A DNA stretch of 64,000 nucleotides from Prinia subflava (taxonomy: Eukaryota; Chordata; Aves; Passeriformes; Cisticolidae), in contig NC_086247.1 in the NCBI RefSeq assembly GCF_021018805.1, forward strand, positions 96,861,338 through 96,925,337, written 5' to 3'. The translations under genes were made by a program, and so were the position numbers. The notes beneath the pieces were generated by a model. It searched no databases. It was not told the origin of the DNA and saw nothing but the letters and a program-made list of their open reading frames with translations. The stretch's first letter is position 1, and every line of letters begins with the position of its first letter. This document shows positions 41,801 to 56,800 of the stretch, in pieces.

Positions 41801-44800
41801 TAAAACAAGCTTCTGAGGCTGACAGGCACAGCAGTTGTCAATACTGCAGGTCTTAAAAATTAAATTAAATGATCCTGCTCAGCTGAATTGTACAGAGTTC
41901 ATAGAAATTATAGAACAGGATAATCTTAAAGCATAAAAGAGGGGAACACAGTCTTGGACATCAAGTCAAACAAGAAATCCCTACACAGCTTAACTGCTAG
42001 ATAGAAAAACTTTTCAAGCAGAAGGTAATAGAACTAAGTCATAACTGATTTCTCCATTTTATGTAATACAGTGGAGCCAGGGATATGTTCCAGTCAACCA
42101 GTAACCCATGTGTTCCAGTCTTTATGTTGTGTGTAAAAGCAAGAGCTATGATGATTTAAATGGTCCTCTTGAAAAAATAGTTCACAGGGTGCAGGTGAGA
42201 AAATAATATGACCTCTGTCATATTTTTACACAGGTAAGAATAAGCTTAACTGTAAGGATAGCTTCCAAATTCAACCAAATAAACTTACATATTCAACTTT
42301 CTCTTTCCCTGGGGGGACAGTGTAAAACACTTTGGAGGTGGGAATTAGACTGCTGAGAGGTGTGACAGGAGGTAGACATATCCTGATGCCTGTGTTATGG
42401 CTAATATAACTTCTATAGGTTTTTGCTGTATCTGATAGTTAGGAAATATATTTTTAAAAAAGGTCCCTGCACTTGGTATCTAAATAAATTTTTGATCTTC
42501 CTCTGGGAAAGAGTTTCATAGTTTCTTTGTATAATATAGAATTAAATATTTCCTTTTATCACTTTTATTTTCTTCTTTCCACTTTACCTGAATATTGATT
42601 TACTTTCACTCCTTTTTGTAATATAAGATTAAAAAACCCCATGGATTTAATTTTTTTATCTTAAATTTATATTAACAGTTTATTCCTAATGCATTTTAGA
42701 TATAAATATATTATTTGATTAATTATATACAGGAGCAACTGCAAAGGAACCAAAACATCACTTCTCCAGGAAAAATTAATTTTATATAGGTCTGTGGAAA
42801 GAAAGCTGTAAAATAATCTTTCTCTATGAACTCCAAGAGACGTGAAAATGTTTGTGTCTGAGCCCAAGTAATTTGTCCTGAAAGTATTTGAAAACTAGAC
42901 CAAAAAATCAGACATCATTTTGTGTGCATGGATACTACAAAATCCTGTGATTTACCTGCACTGCCCAGAGGTAGTCCAGACGCAGTTTCAAGTCCACCTG
43001 TCTTGAATGCAGTGCTAAAGCACAAGAAAATAACAAAATAGCTAGTATTGGTTCATAGCCACGCATATAAAAGGAGCCGCCCCTTGAAAATAAGAAGAAA
43101 ATAAATGGGTCATTCCAGGTCTAATACCTAACACTGCACATTTTTAATACCAGATCCTTAGTTTAGAACAGATGGGTACCTCCTAATCACTAGCTTTTTC
43201 TCTGAAGAGGCTCATCTGGGCAGGGAGATGGGTGATAGTACATCTGATTACTACATCATACCAACACGCAGCTTCATAAGGATTTTTAGATGCCATGCAT
43301 TATTGTAATATGTGTGTGCATATTTTTAATTAGGAAATACAAAAACATTGGAAAGCTCAAAAGCTTAATTGAAATCGGGATTGGTTGAGGTGTGCTGAAA
43401 TGTGGCAGTTAAGTTTTTAACTGTGTTTTTCTATTCCATATGATAGTTAGACTGCAGTGTGTTCAGCTGGGGTACATTACATAAAACTACAGAACAATGG
43501 GGCGACAGTTGCCAGCTCCCAGAAGCTGATCACCTGTTGATGTTACTAGATGCTACAATTGCTGAGGAGACAACTGATGTATTTCTTATGCTCTACTGAG
43601 TCTAAAGTCCTTGGCAGCACTGAACACTAGAGGATAATTCAGAAATAACTAGTCAATATGTGACTATCTATAGAGAATTACCCATTGTTTAATTTTGCAA
43701 GATACCTACCCCACTGCTTTTCTGTAACCACTGAGTTCCAGAATAACTATGTACAAAATTGTAACAAAAAGCAGGAGAATCATTTTTGGCAAGGAAGATA
43801 CACGTAGAAATATTGCCAAGGTGAGAGTCCCCACTACACAAGAAAGGAAAGCATAGTGGGCTGTGTCACATGGAAGTTCATTCATTGTTTTATTTGTTCC
43901 ACCAGGAGAAATTATAACTATTGAGCTGCTGGAATTGGTATTCCAAACCCAAGGCATACAGCCAACCTAGAAAAGACAGGAGAAGTGAGAAGGGGAGAAA
44001 GTTAAGTATGAAATAAACAGAAATGTAGTTACTATGGAGGCTGACTGTAGTTAATTTCTAATTGAAAAAATATGGCTGTGGAGTTCCCACTAAGCTCAAT
44101 GTTGTATTAGAATCTCCTTTTCCTACAATACTACATTGTTCTAGGGGAGTTTTAGGGGAGAGAGACAATTTGTTAATTAGATGTCAATAAGGGGAACCAA
44201 TTGAATTGTGGGCTTAGTTGAAAAGTTTCCCTCTCAGTACTCAAACCTAAGAGATTCTCAAGCCAGGACTTTCCTGCAAAATTAGAAACTTCAGTTAGCA
44301 TTTTATGTGGCCATGCAGGTGAGAAAGATTCTTGTACAGAGCACAGAAATAAATGTTTGCTTTATTGACTGTGTAAATCATAGAAATTTCAATTACTTAA
44401 ATAGAAAGAAAAACATTTTAATTGAGTGCAAAACTAAACATGATATCTTTTTCCATCTCACAGCTACTTCTGCTGTCACATATGTTTCAAATACAAGGGC
44501 TTTACTCCTGTCATTTCAGTTACCAAGGAGTTCCATTTCCTTCTTACACTGGGAAATAAAATTTTTTTAGTATATTTCTTATGGGAAATTTGGGGAAATA
44601 CAAGCTGCTCTTCCTAGAGACAATGTCATATACATATCTCAGAGCTGTTGCCCAAGGAGGAGAGGAATTTCTGGCAAATACTGCAAGACCCTAGAGCTCC
44701 AGTTTTAACTGTAGTCCAACCTTTATCCCTTATAAAGAAAACGGGTAAGAGTTAATACAAGTAGGGGAGAGTGGGATGGTAGTGTGAAATTAATTTAACA

Positions 44801-47800
44801 GGCACCATCACATAAGCCCTGCCCAGTACTTAAGCATCTCTTTTGAAGTGCATTGTAAGACCTTTTTACTTCATCCCAACCACTAACAATGAGATTTTAT
44901 AGCATGCTGTAAAGTAACTGACATCCTGAAGGGTGATTAAACCATGTATTTTAGAGGCGGTTATATCAACTTAGAAAGATGCGACATAATAAATTAAAAA
45001 ATGTGAGTTAAACTCAGGATGGGTAACACTATGAAATGAGATTGAGAGAGTGAAATGAAAAATCACTTTAATGGAATTTTGTTCAATATCCTTGAAAATG
45101 CTTTCATACTAAACTCATCCAAAAACATACACATGCATGAGGGCTTCATCTGCAATCCATCCAGGGAAACATCATCTATTATACAACCAGTAGTGGAACA
45201 GCAATGCCTAGCTCTTCCGACAGATGAGAATTCTAGAGGCATTACTGTGCAGGAACCAATAATTTCTACTGATTAAACATTTCTCTTTAGGTTACAAGTT
45301 ATTTTTGTTTAGGAATGGATAAAGTTATGTTCTAAATTATAACTGAATGATCACTGCCTTGTTGGAGGTCAGGGCCTCTGAATTCTAGTCTGTCTTCCAC
45401 TGTTGTTCAGCATTGCATTAGGCCTTACAATGTCTGTTTCTCATCCTCTCTATCTTTAAGTGGCAACAATGGTGCTTGTTTCATTTGGTCAAAGTAAGTG
45501 TCAAACCTGTGGAGGCTGATTCACAAAGGTTTTAGCTGTCATAACTTTAATCTCAATCCTGAAGTCAGATACAAAGAATTTGCTGAGAAGTCAGCCTGGA
45601 ATCACTGCAAAACTCTATGCATTTTGTGCTTATGTGTTCCCACATTAGGAACCATATATACATCTGCATGTTATTAGGGTTGTGTGTAACTCACACAGAT
45701 GATGTTCAAGAATTCCCAGAAATGTCTCAACATCAGCAATTTTTGGTTCCTCTCACTGGAATCCACAGAAAAGGGATCCTTTACCCAGTCAGTTCATGGG
45801 GATAAGCTAGTTATTGTGTTCTCAGGGAAGGTCCAGGGATGAGTCAATACACATAATACAAGGCTTGGCATCTCAGCACTGAGAATTGCTAATGTCTTCT
45901 TAATGGTCAGAACCAATTGTTGAATTCCTGCAGAAAGGCATGATTTGAAATATCCGCCTTCTCAGCATTTCCAATTTTCATGTTTCCTGTGCTATTTTTG
46001 TGTGGATACTTTCTTTTGAGTACTGTAACATGTTTAATTCATTTGCATGAGCAGCCAAAATGCTAAAATTGAGCTCTAGAAATTTGTCAAGGCAACTGAC
46101 TGACAAATACTTAGGTGGAAGTTTGAATTCCATTTGAATACAAGTCCACCATGTTGAACTCTCTGCCAATCTACAGTAAAGGAAGCTCAATTTCCAGAAG
46201 TATTGAACATATTCATTTCATACAACAGAAGCTTTTTAAACATTAGATGTGAATAGATCATATAAGTAGTACAGTGTAAGCACTTCTTCTTGTTACACAA
46301 AACTGTCAATATTTTAAGATCTATCTTTTCTGATTTGCCTGGACTAAAAATATCACCATTATTAAACAGTAGTCTGTTCTATAAGTTGCCACATAGAAAG
46401 AGAACTCTTGTTTTAACACCATACCTTGTCTGTCACAAAATATTAGCCATTGAACTAGTAAGCAATTTGAACTTTGAAAAACAGTTTTTCCATAAAGTAC
46501 ATGACACCAGGAGTCTACATGATGTTAAGCTTTGACATACAAATTGATATTGGTTTTGAATAGGTATTATCTGTGTAATTTGCTAATAGCTTTGCCATTC
46601 TTAATTCAATACACACTCTCAGGCCAGTGAAAGTTCAAATTGCAGCAAAGGGGTTTAATTTTGAAGAAGCATGCCCTGCAAGTATGAATAATAAAACAAG
46701 TAGGAATTCATCAGATGAGAATATGGTATGTTTAATGGATCTGCACCAGCTTGTTCTTTAAACAGAATGCGAACTTAAGTGAAACTTGATTCAAATACTC
46801 ACCACACAGCCTTGAGCCACAGAGTATATTAAGATCACAATAGAAACACACAAAATGGTACGAATTTGTATTGTCAGGCACCCTGGAAAACACTAAGAAA
46901 GAAAAAAAAAAGATTTATAGATAAAATATTTAAAGTATTTTAAAGTGGAGTTGCTATTTTTCAGTAGTCTATAAAGAGAAGTGAATAAGTGACACAGAAA
47001 TTTCACCTGTACTGCAAATTATGAAGTTGCAGTTATTGTTGTGTAGTAACACAACACTTGTTAGTGTGTAGATGTATTTTAATGGTAATCACAGTTTTGA
47101 GGATAATATATGTGAAATTGATATTACTCTACATTATTTGTCACTATAATTAAAACTCTTGGAAATTCTAGTTGTATGTCTACTCATGATGCAAATAATA
47201 TTCTAGGATGGCATTTGATTTTGCTGTCATGGAGAAAATACCCAAAGCAACTTTTGCCCTGCAAATTTTCAGCTCCTTTGCCTTGCAAATTATGATCCAA
47301 GAGAACATACTGTGATAGCACAGAATTTTTGAGTGGAATACATGTCTTCTGTTATAATAGGCAGGCTAAATTCCAGGCTAGTTTTAATCATTGTGACTCA
47401 CAAAAACATTGAATTTGTCAGAAAAAGCAGTACAGAATAAAAAATATCTGGAGGAATGGAGTCTTGTGAACATTTTGTTTATCTCTACTTTTACCCTGAT
47501 TCCATTTATCACGCTATTAATTGTCAAGACCTTGCTGCTATGAAGCCTGTGACAGAATGTGAGAGAGGAAGGGTAAGTCTGTCAGGCTGTATACTTAGGC
47601 CTGTTCCAGTCATTCTGATCAAATCTGCTTCCAGGTGAAGCTGCTTTCCTTCCTTTCCTCTTGCACTAAGGATGTTTGGGGCATCTATTATCTACTGGAT
47701 ACATCTGTCAGACCACAGAATTTCTTCTAGCGACTTCAAGGGTCAAGAATAAAATCCAAAAAACAGTCAGATTTAAAGTGGGGACTATCCTGTGTCCTTT

Positions 47801-50800
47801 AAATGGAGGAAGCTCAGATTTATCAATGTTGAATTTCACCTAAGGTCAAACGGAGCAAGCAAACACCTGATTTTTGGATGAAAGTCAATAGTTTTGAAGA
47901 AAAGCTTTTTGCTTCATGGGTATCACTGGCCTCAAAAGCATAGTTTACAGCAGGCAGCAAAGTAGACATAGAGAGAAGCTACTGTACCCTTGTCAAAACA
48001 GAAATTATGTATTGAAATGCATCCCCTTCTGTTCACGTATGCAGAAATATTTTCTCTGTATGTACAACCACATTATTAAAAGTTTGACATAGTTATAGAG
48101 GAATCAATTTCATATGGGCTGTGACATATGAGAATACAGTAATTACAGAAAAAAAAAGAAAATATGGTCTATAATTATATTCTGGGTTCAGTATAGGTTA
48201 AGTCCATGTAAACGTAGGTGTGGAGCAATCAATATAATATCAACGGTAGATTTGTATTATGGATCTGAGTTAATTTTCTATACTAGTGTAAGTATTAGCA
48301 TCAATAAAATAGATTGGGATACTTGAGGTGTATCACCTTTAATAAAACTGATCATGTTGTAGAACAAGTAGCTCAGATTATAGGAATCTGAGATTGAAAA
48401 GCTGCCTCTCAAGGGAGAAGATACATCAATGTCCAAAATTACACTATGGAGAAAGACAGACTATGTCTGCATTTGTTCATCGTTATCATACAGTTCTGGA
48501 AGGGACCTCAGGGGGCTCAAAAGTACTGTCTGCCTTGACCCCCAGAGTCTCAGGGCCATTTTTACCGAGTTGGTACTCCTCCTGTGTCATTGCAGGGCAT
48601 TATTTCTTATCAGGGCCTGGACTTTGCATTTATAAGATTCCTGTTGGCCCATTCTATCAACCTGTCAGGACTCTCTCAATAGTCAATCCTGCCAGGTGTT
48701 TTCACAAAACTGTAGACATTTGAAAACTTGACATGAGTATATGCCATGTCCTTCTCCAGGCTTTTGATAAAAATGTCTGACGGGACAGGGTTCAGGATAA
48801 AATACTATAGTATCCCACTTACTACTGGTTTCCAGGTAAAGTATAACCATAAACTACTATGCTCTGAATTTGATTATCCCCATAGTATTTTACCCATCAA
48901 ACTGTCCACTTAACTAGATCAGAATCCTATATACAAATGGGGGTGAAACATATGTGGTTTTATCCATATAAATAAAATACAAAATAATTCTGTTTGAAGA
49001 AACAATATATATTCCATTATCTCAGTTTGCAACCAAATAAGCTGTCTACTACTTATTAAAGACAAAATACCCATGATTTGAAGATGATGCTGGACGGTTC
49101 ATAGGGGCAAAGCAAAATATAGGTTCAAAGACCACATGTCCTGACACATTGCACAATATTTTTTGTCTGTGTAGTACGTATACATTTTAAATGTTGACGT
49201 GCTAGGGTATTGGATTAAAATGGAGAACAAACTTTCAAAAGATATGGTAGGAGACACATCTGAATAAAAATTCTAACACTAACAATATTTATACTTCTGA
49301 CTAAGTCATTCTAAGATTGCATCTGCATTATGATTTATGATAGCATTGATACATTTATGATAGCATGGAAATTTGGGCTTCATTTTCTTAGTTTTCTTTT
49401 ACTTGTGGAATTTTTATTAACCAAATAAGTAGTGTCAGATTACCAAAATTCTAGGTAACTGGTACAATGAAGTATTATCAAAGTGGTTTTGTGACTGAGG
49501 TATTTAATGCTAAAGCATGGAAAAGCTTGAGTCAGTTGTGCAGTGTGAAAGAGCAAGTGCCATAAGACTGATTAAAATAGGAAAGTGCGCATTTTACAAT
49601 TGTATATCCATTATCCACATGATATTAATTTTATTTTATTTATTATAAGACAAATTTTTGCCACAAAGTTTTAAATTGTGATATTCTAAGGTTTTAGGTT
49701 TCTTTATTTTTCTAATACTGGATTTGATCCTGTATAATATTGAATTTCTGGGGAAACTGGAATAAATACAAATTTTCTTGACTGACAAAACAGATGGAAC
49801 ACTTCTTATGTTTGTACAAGCCCCAGAGAAAGGTATAAAGAGCAGTTACTTCCTACAAACTTTGTCTGCATTTCTACCATTTATAGAGAGTAGAACAGAT
49901 GATAAACTACTCTGCCCCAACAAAAAAAAAAAAAGAGATCATCAAAGTTACTGCCAAATAATTTTTGTAAGTTCATAAATAAAGTCCTGTTCAGCACTTG
50001 ATACTCTGCTAATATACTACTTATGTTTCCAAGAAAACACACACTTTCTTCTGCTAAAGGGCACTTTTTAAAACTAAAATATGTGTGTGCGAATCAGCAA
50101 AGCTCATTAACAGTGTAGGTGTTTTTTCCTGATATTTGTCTGAAAAAAAAATTATTTAAATCCAATACAGATTTCTTTCATCAGAAAATTAGCCTGTAGA
50201 TGCTTTATTCTGATCTGGCAGACCTATTTCTCCCCTAAAACAACCAAATGTCCTTCTGCATCATTACTGTTGTGAAAATATAATGCAGAAGAATTAATCA
50301 TTACTGAAGGTTTTGAAAAGGCCAATGACTGTGTGTGCAAAACATTGTGTTTTACTATCAAAACAGCTGCTGTTTTGGCAGGAAAAATTTTGAAAACAGA
50401 AGTGAAGTTAGTAGGACTTTACACCCAGACAAGCTAGAATGAAAGAGAGAACTTGTGTGCTCTGTGCTCAGAATGGAGTAAAAGTCAGGTTAAAGCAGTT
50501 TATCTAAACACAATATTTAGTGGCAGGTGTTCAGGGAGGATTTAGTGGCAGGTGTTCAGGGAGGATTTAGTAAGAAAGAAAGCACAGAATGGCACTGAAT
50601 TTTACACTGCTGTAATAATTATACTTATGTAAAAAGCCTGCTTTCAGATGATTGATCTTTGGTTTTGAAGTGTATAATACATTACTTACCAAGGAACTTT
50701 AAAACACGTAGATTTCAGACTCTGTGGATATGTGAAGTATAAACTAATGGCTTCATATTTCAAAGGACAAACATAGCATGGCCCCCAACTGAAGAATAGT

Positions 50801-53800
50801 CACGAAATCTTAAATCACTTACTTGTACTCGTGTGACATGTAGATACATAATACAAGCCACTAGGAAGCATATGCAGAACACCAGGAGAACAAGAACTAC
50901 GGTACTCCTAGAATCAAAACACAATAGAAGTAACGCAATGCAACTCAGTAATAGAAAAGAACTCACTGATGTTAGGGATCCTTCTGAAATAGTATTTTAA
51001 ATAACTGGTGCGGGTTGTCCTCCTCAACATCACTGTTATACTAACCATCACAGTGCGAATTTAGCAGTGATGTCCACTGCTCTCAAGACCATGAAATCAG
51101 TAAACGCGCTTGTAAATGGTCCCCATTCTGACCTCAAAAATGAGATCAAAGCACCTCAAAAATTCAAATGTATGGTCATCAGGAAAGATGCTTTCTAATT
51201 GTAGGCTAGTGCAGAATATTCAACATGATGACTCTTGTAAGAGAAGTGTGTAACTCAATTACTTGGCCTTGGCAGCTGTGTTAATAATTACCAGATGCTT
51301 TTTTCTGTCTTGTTTCTCTCTCTCAAAGATTCAGAAATCAATGGTCATTCAATTCAGACACTTAGCAAGTCAAATAAAATCAGACCAGATTGCCTTCTAA
51401 TGAAACAGAAAATCTCCATCCTTTTGAGTCTTCCTCAATGGTAAGACAAATCTTAAGTTTCACAAATATGCTGTAATAATTTTTTAATTCTAAATCTTCT
51501 GTCTTCTGGTTTATCAAAATAGGTTTGTTCTTAATGACAAGAGGGGTGCAAACAAAGGACTTTCTTTCTCCGGAAAAAATTCTCTTGGAAAAGTGCCTTA
51601 TGGATGTGAGCAAGCTGACAAAAATTAGTCCACCAGAGTGGGTGCACTTGATTTCTGCTCAGGGGCAGCCCGGGCCCATGCCAACCATAGAATCAGGGCT
51701 CTATGACAGCAGCATAACATGATCTTCACACCTTCTTTTCTAACTTGTGAGAACAATCAGTCAGTCCAGAAGCCATTTGAGCAATGGATTTAGGCATACA
51801 TGTATCTGTGCCCTTGACAATTACTCGGGAAAGATTGTTTATACATGGTTTCTAACAGTAAAAGTGTTCAATTCTCCTGTAGTGACTTAGATTTCAAATT
51901 CATGGAACAGTCTCTACTGATCCAGGAACAGGGAGAATTCTGTGGTGTACCCAGAATGGGAAGGTGACTCCGGGTGCTGGATTCTGAATATAAGTAATAA
52001 TCAAGTCAGGGTCTCATGCCTTTAGAGAATTCACTTGTATTCAGGATGGTAGCATGCTAGAAAAGAATGCAGGGGACATATCTGCAACAAAATCTTATAA
52101 TGCAGCAATAGCTGACAACTGACAGTAGTGCTGAGTGGGACCCTGACAGATATTTTGGGTTGGCATCTAAAAAGGGCTACATTGCTTTTTTGCAATTGCA
52201 CAGATTCAGATATTAAAAGAATTGATAGGGCTTTTAGCGGCTACACTGCATATGCCTGCATAATTGGACAGCTTAGGTTGACAGGAATATAGCCTTACTT
52301 TGATCACCTCCATCTGGGAATATACATCTGAGAATATAAAATGTGTCTAGTTGAGAAGCTGTTTTTCTCAAATGATGATAATTGTGAGAATGGCAAGCCA
52401 TCATCTCAATAGCATTGATTTCTGTATATTTATACAGTAATTGACTTTCCTATGACATTTTCTTGTCTAGATGATCAACCTCCTTCTTGACAAATAGTGA
52501 TATATACCTTCTCCCATTAGGGTAACATATTACAAGCCTTGTCTTGGCTTTGGCATTCTCTTGCCATACCTATAACTACTTTGGCAATCTAAATAGCAGC
52601 TTTCTGGAAAGAGGGGAAATTTTCCTATACTTCCAAACTTTTAATTTAGCACGTTTGCATCTGTGTCAAAGCAAGGGAAGAGCACAAGAAGAATAGTAAT
52701 TTGGCTGTATGAAGCCACCACTCAGACACTGTAAGGAAGAACTTAGGAGCATTTAGTAGGTGGCTTTTTTAACTAACCCAGGCTATCTTCATGACTTTCT
52801 GTGGTGATTTCTTCTGGAACTTGTGTGTCTCTCAGATCACTACTTAAACTGAATCTCTGCCCAGCTCTTTTTAAGTGACAGTAGTTTTTTGAAAGGCTAT
52901 TATATGATTCTTGGATATTCATTCTAGTTTCAACTGTGCTAATACACTTTGTTTCTCCTTGCTCAAAACTGCTATGTACTGCAGCTGTGGCTTAGTGAAG
53001 AGGCAGGTGAAAGGCTTCTTAATGCTCTTATTAGTCAGCAGAGACATTACTCTGAAAATGATGACATAAATGATGATTCTTGTCAGTGACTTTGAATTCT
53101 TTAGATGAAAGGTACTAGCTTAGAAATTAATTTTGTATTTTATTAATGTGAATAAAGTGTTTTCCAATCTTTCAACTAGAAGTAAAAGAATATAGAAGTA
53201 TTATTCTAGCTGCAGATTTGTGAATAGAAAAGACCATAATTTAAATAGAATTTTCAAAAGCATTATCTTGTGGCCCATTCTATTCCTATTGAAATCGTTA
53301 TAGTTAGTAAAAGTGAGTAAAGTTTATTTTAAATGTTTTGATATTCTAAACTAAAAAAAGTTCATTATTAATATCTTTATACCTTACATACAATTCTATC
53401 TCCCTCTAGATTTGAAAGTGATCTAATTATTTTTTATTTAGTAAGCTTGCACACAGAATGGATGAAATATGAGGTAATCACTAAATAATCACTTAACAAT
53501 AGGCATAGGACATGTCCCAAACACATAATTTTGTTATATTTGCTTTAGTGCAGTCAAAATCGGACTGCAAGTTATGTGTGCATAGCCAAAACATGCTCTA
53601 GGCAGTTTATGTAGGGATGCCAAAAACTTCAATGAATGCTATAAATGCAGGCCTCAACACACCTGGATGGGTACTTTCAGTACTTTGTTACCATTAAACC
53701 ATGTATGGTTTTATCTATGTTGCTACCAATACCTGAAGTACTTAATCCAAAGTAGAACAAACACTTTTAGAAAAGCCACAGCAATGTTTTTGTTTGTAAT

Positions 53801-56800
53801 GCAGAAATGCTTTAAATAAGTTAAAAATAAGAACTGAAAGTTTACATAAACACTAAAATGTACTTTTTCCTCTAAGTGCATACTACTACAAAAGAAAAAA
53901 AAAAATAAAAAAGATAGTGAAAATGTCTCCTGTGGACAAATGAAAGAGATAACAATTAGACTGAGGGTGTACTAACAGAGAATCTCCCATGTGAGAAGAT
54001 ACCAACCTAGGTACCCATTCCTGTTCCAAAGACTTTAATTTGACCCATGCAGGATGTCTGAGGATGTTCCACTTTGAGTTATGAGGGCAAAAGACAGAAA
54101 CTTACTGTGGTATTATTAGAAGATAGACAAGGCCAAATAAGGCAGCTAGAATCAGTGAGAGAACTACAGCACTGGTGAAGTACTCATCCTGAAGCTGGTG
54201 GTACTGTTAAAGAAAGGAAGAAATGAAGACAATAAATATTTTATATATACCCAGACACCCGCACTTTTCCATTCTCAATAAGAAAGAACTGTATCCTAAA
54301 ATAAAACAACTATTTAGTCACAAACATGATGGCTTAGTTCACATTGAAAAAACAGATGAGGGAAGTCTACACAAGATTTTCCTTGACAGACTTCTCTTTC
54401 ACCCTCTAACTAGTCAAAACTGGTTTAGGCTCAGATATGAGTTTATCTTTTTAAGAAAAAAAATCAAGCACTTTGAACTAGAAGGGGGTGGCCCTTCCTC
54501 TATTTACTCATCATGATAAAAGGCCAAACACCTCTTGCTGCTGCTATCAAGAAATCCTGTCACCTCAGCTGCTCAGGACAGGACACTACTGAGGGGACTT
54601 GGAGGCAGCTGCTAATGAGATACATGAGCTCAGTTTGGACCAGCTACTGTCCCTGATTTCACTAAGCTACAGTATTAACATGAGGAAACTTTCTAAGTGT
54701 GGAAACATGAAAGTGTTTTCTCAGAAAGATATAAAGTTCAATATCATTTACACCAGAAAACTTTTTATTTGAAAAAAAATGTTACAGCCAACTAATAAAT
54801 TACTTTGGAAACTTGAAATCAAAATTTATGCTTAAAACCTTAAAAAAATTGGATCCAATATGGCATACAGCCTTCTAACTTGAAACAGTAATGATATGAA
54901 ATCTTAGACTTTAAAGTTACTTACAGCAGAAAAATAGATTCTACTGCCAAATTAATTCAAAATCTTACCACTTTTGCTTTTTCAAGCACATAAACTAAAG
55001 GCTGTAAATACAAATAATTTGTATTCACAAAGAAATTCCTACAATTGTTCCTAAAAGGTAGGAACAATTGTTAACTGATATGCATGCTTGTACATCTGAG
55101 TAAATCCCCTGCTTTCAGCACTGCCACACTGGTGTAATATTGCAACCTTGTCCTGAGATTTAATGTGGGGTTTTTTATATTATCTAAAATTTCTGGACCA
55201 ATACTTATCAGGCTATTTGTGTGTCTTCTTGTCATTAACACCTCTCCAAAGCAGATGAGTGAGTAGGCAGACACATTGCAATGAGATAGCATTAAACAAG
55301 TGACTCAGGCAGTTTGGAGAAGCAAAAGAAAGACCAAAGCACAGGATATATAGCAGGGAGTAGGATTCTGTCAAGTAGGAAAATACCATTTTTTTTTTTT
55401 TTTTTATGACCTTCAAGTGTTTCCACAGAAGGTAGAGATAATGTCATTCTCTTAAATGAGAGACAGTCCAGTGGAGTATTTGAAGATAGTGAGTAGAATT
55501 TAAACATTGCATGAAACCCAAGCAAAAACCCCCACGCTAGCTGGCTTATGATCAGTGAAATCAGTAAAAATAATTTTAAGCCCCCTTACTTTATTCTCAC
55601 GCTCAATTTGCTTATACTTCAGGGTAATGAAGTTCAAATCAGCCATCTCAGACTCAGTTTGCCGGGCCTCTATCAAGCGGCTGATGTATCTGTTCACTCG
55701 AGTTCCTGGAGTGTTGTATACAATATTGGTAGAAAAAGAGGAGCGATTCCTGAGTTTTTCAGAGGCTGTCCTTAATGCTCTCCTCTGTAATATGGATGAA
55801 GAAAGAAGTACAGATTTTACTATCATTGTGATTTTTAATTGCTGTTCATATTACTTCAAGTTCACAGAGAGGATGTAGAATTCATTAAACAGAGCAACTA
55901 CAAAGGATAGATTTCTTATCTCAGTGTGAATTTCACCTTTTTGAATTTCTTTACCTGAAATTCTGATATCATTCAAATCAATGAGAAAACTCCCACTTCA
56001 TTACAAGATTTTAATCCAGAAATTCTTTCCACATATGGCCCTGACACTCTTCTGCCACTGAGGAAATAATCAGTTTGTTCTCAGTCGGGGTGACTTTACC
56101 TTGCAAAATGTTTTTTTCTTTTGATTTGTTTTCTTGACAGAAGACATGGAGCTCTGGGCATCTTGAAGACAAGATAACCAGGCTCTTCATAACACAAGAA
56201 AAGTCCTACTGTCTAGGTAACAATACGTTTCAAAAAGATGATTTACCTTGAAGTCTTGGACAATGACCACATGTGACTAGAGGGTCTGAAATCTCAAGTG
56301 TTGTGCTATCTTTAACTCACCCAGTTGGCTCTCTTGTAAGACCCCTTGAGTATGCCTCAAGCGCACTTGCAGATCCAGATGGAGCCATCCAACAAATTAG
56401 CAGAACAAACCTGTGCCTAACTGACTCCTCCAAGGCTGAGATAGCACAACTACAAGATGATTACTCATAGTCCTTTCCAGTGGAAAAGATTTATGACAGA
56501 CCATATCTGAAAGGCATTTTAGACAAGCTGTCTCACTTTTCACAGAGAGTACTCAGGAGACAGTGAGCAGCATCTCATTTCCACACTGGTGGAAGCCTTC
56601 AGTTGAGGGCACTTAAATCTAAACCATAATGGCTAGATCTGTTCTGTGACTGGACAAGGGTCAAGCCTACTTTCCAGAAGAGTTTTGACAACAAAGCTCA
56701 GTCAAGTTCTATTTCTGTAAACTTAAAGGAATATTTTTATCTAGCATCTGCAGAGTCCAAGTTCAAAACATTATGAAATAACAAGTGTACTGAGAATATA

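Larger units (their letters stand above)
32901..42955 (-). other. ADCY1 intron 14
   Basis: 10-kb intron, the largest one complete in the window, separating the last transmembrane helix from the C2 domain. It hosts two LTR-like insertions (33491-34050 and about 36784-37158), both antisense to the gene, plus possible older retroviral sequence at 35980-36660. From about 37500 to 42955 I see only AT-rich unique sequence. Confidence 0.85.
46893..50822 (-). other. ADCY1 intron 11
   Basis: 3.9-kb intron, phase 0, containing the CR1-like fragment at 48478-48830 and a 25-bp direct duplication at 50516-50565. Confidence 0.88.

Noticed and set aside
48394..48723. 109-codon plus-strand open frame
   Set aside because: It coincides with a reversed CR1-like fragment and has no protein-like features.
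55548..55878. Plus-strand open frames of 75 and 107 codons
   Set aside because: They are antisense to ADCY1 exon 9.
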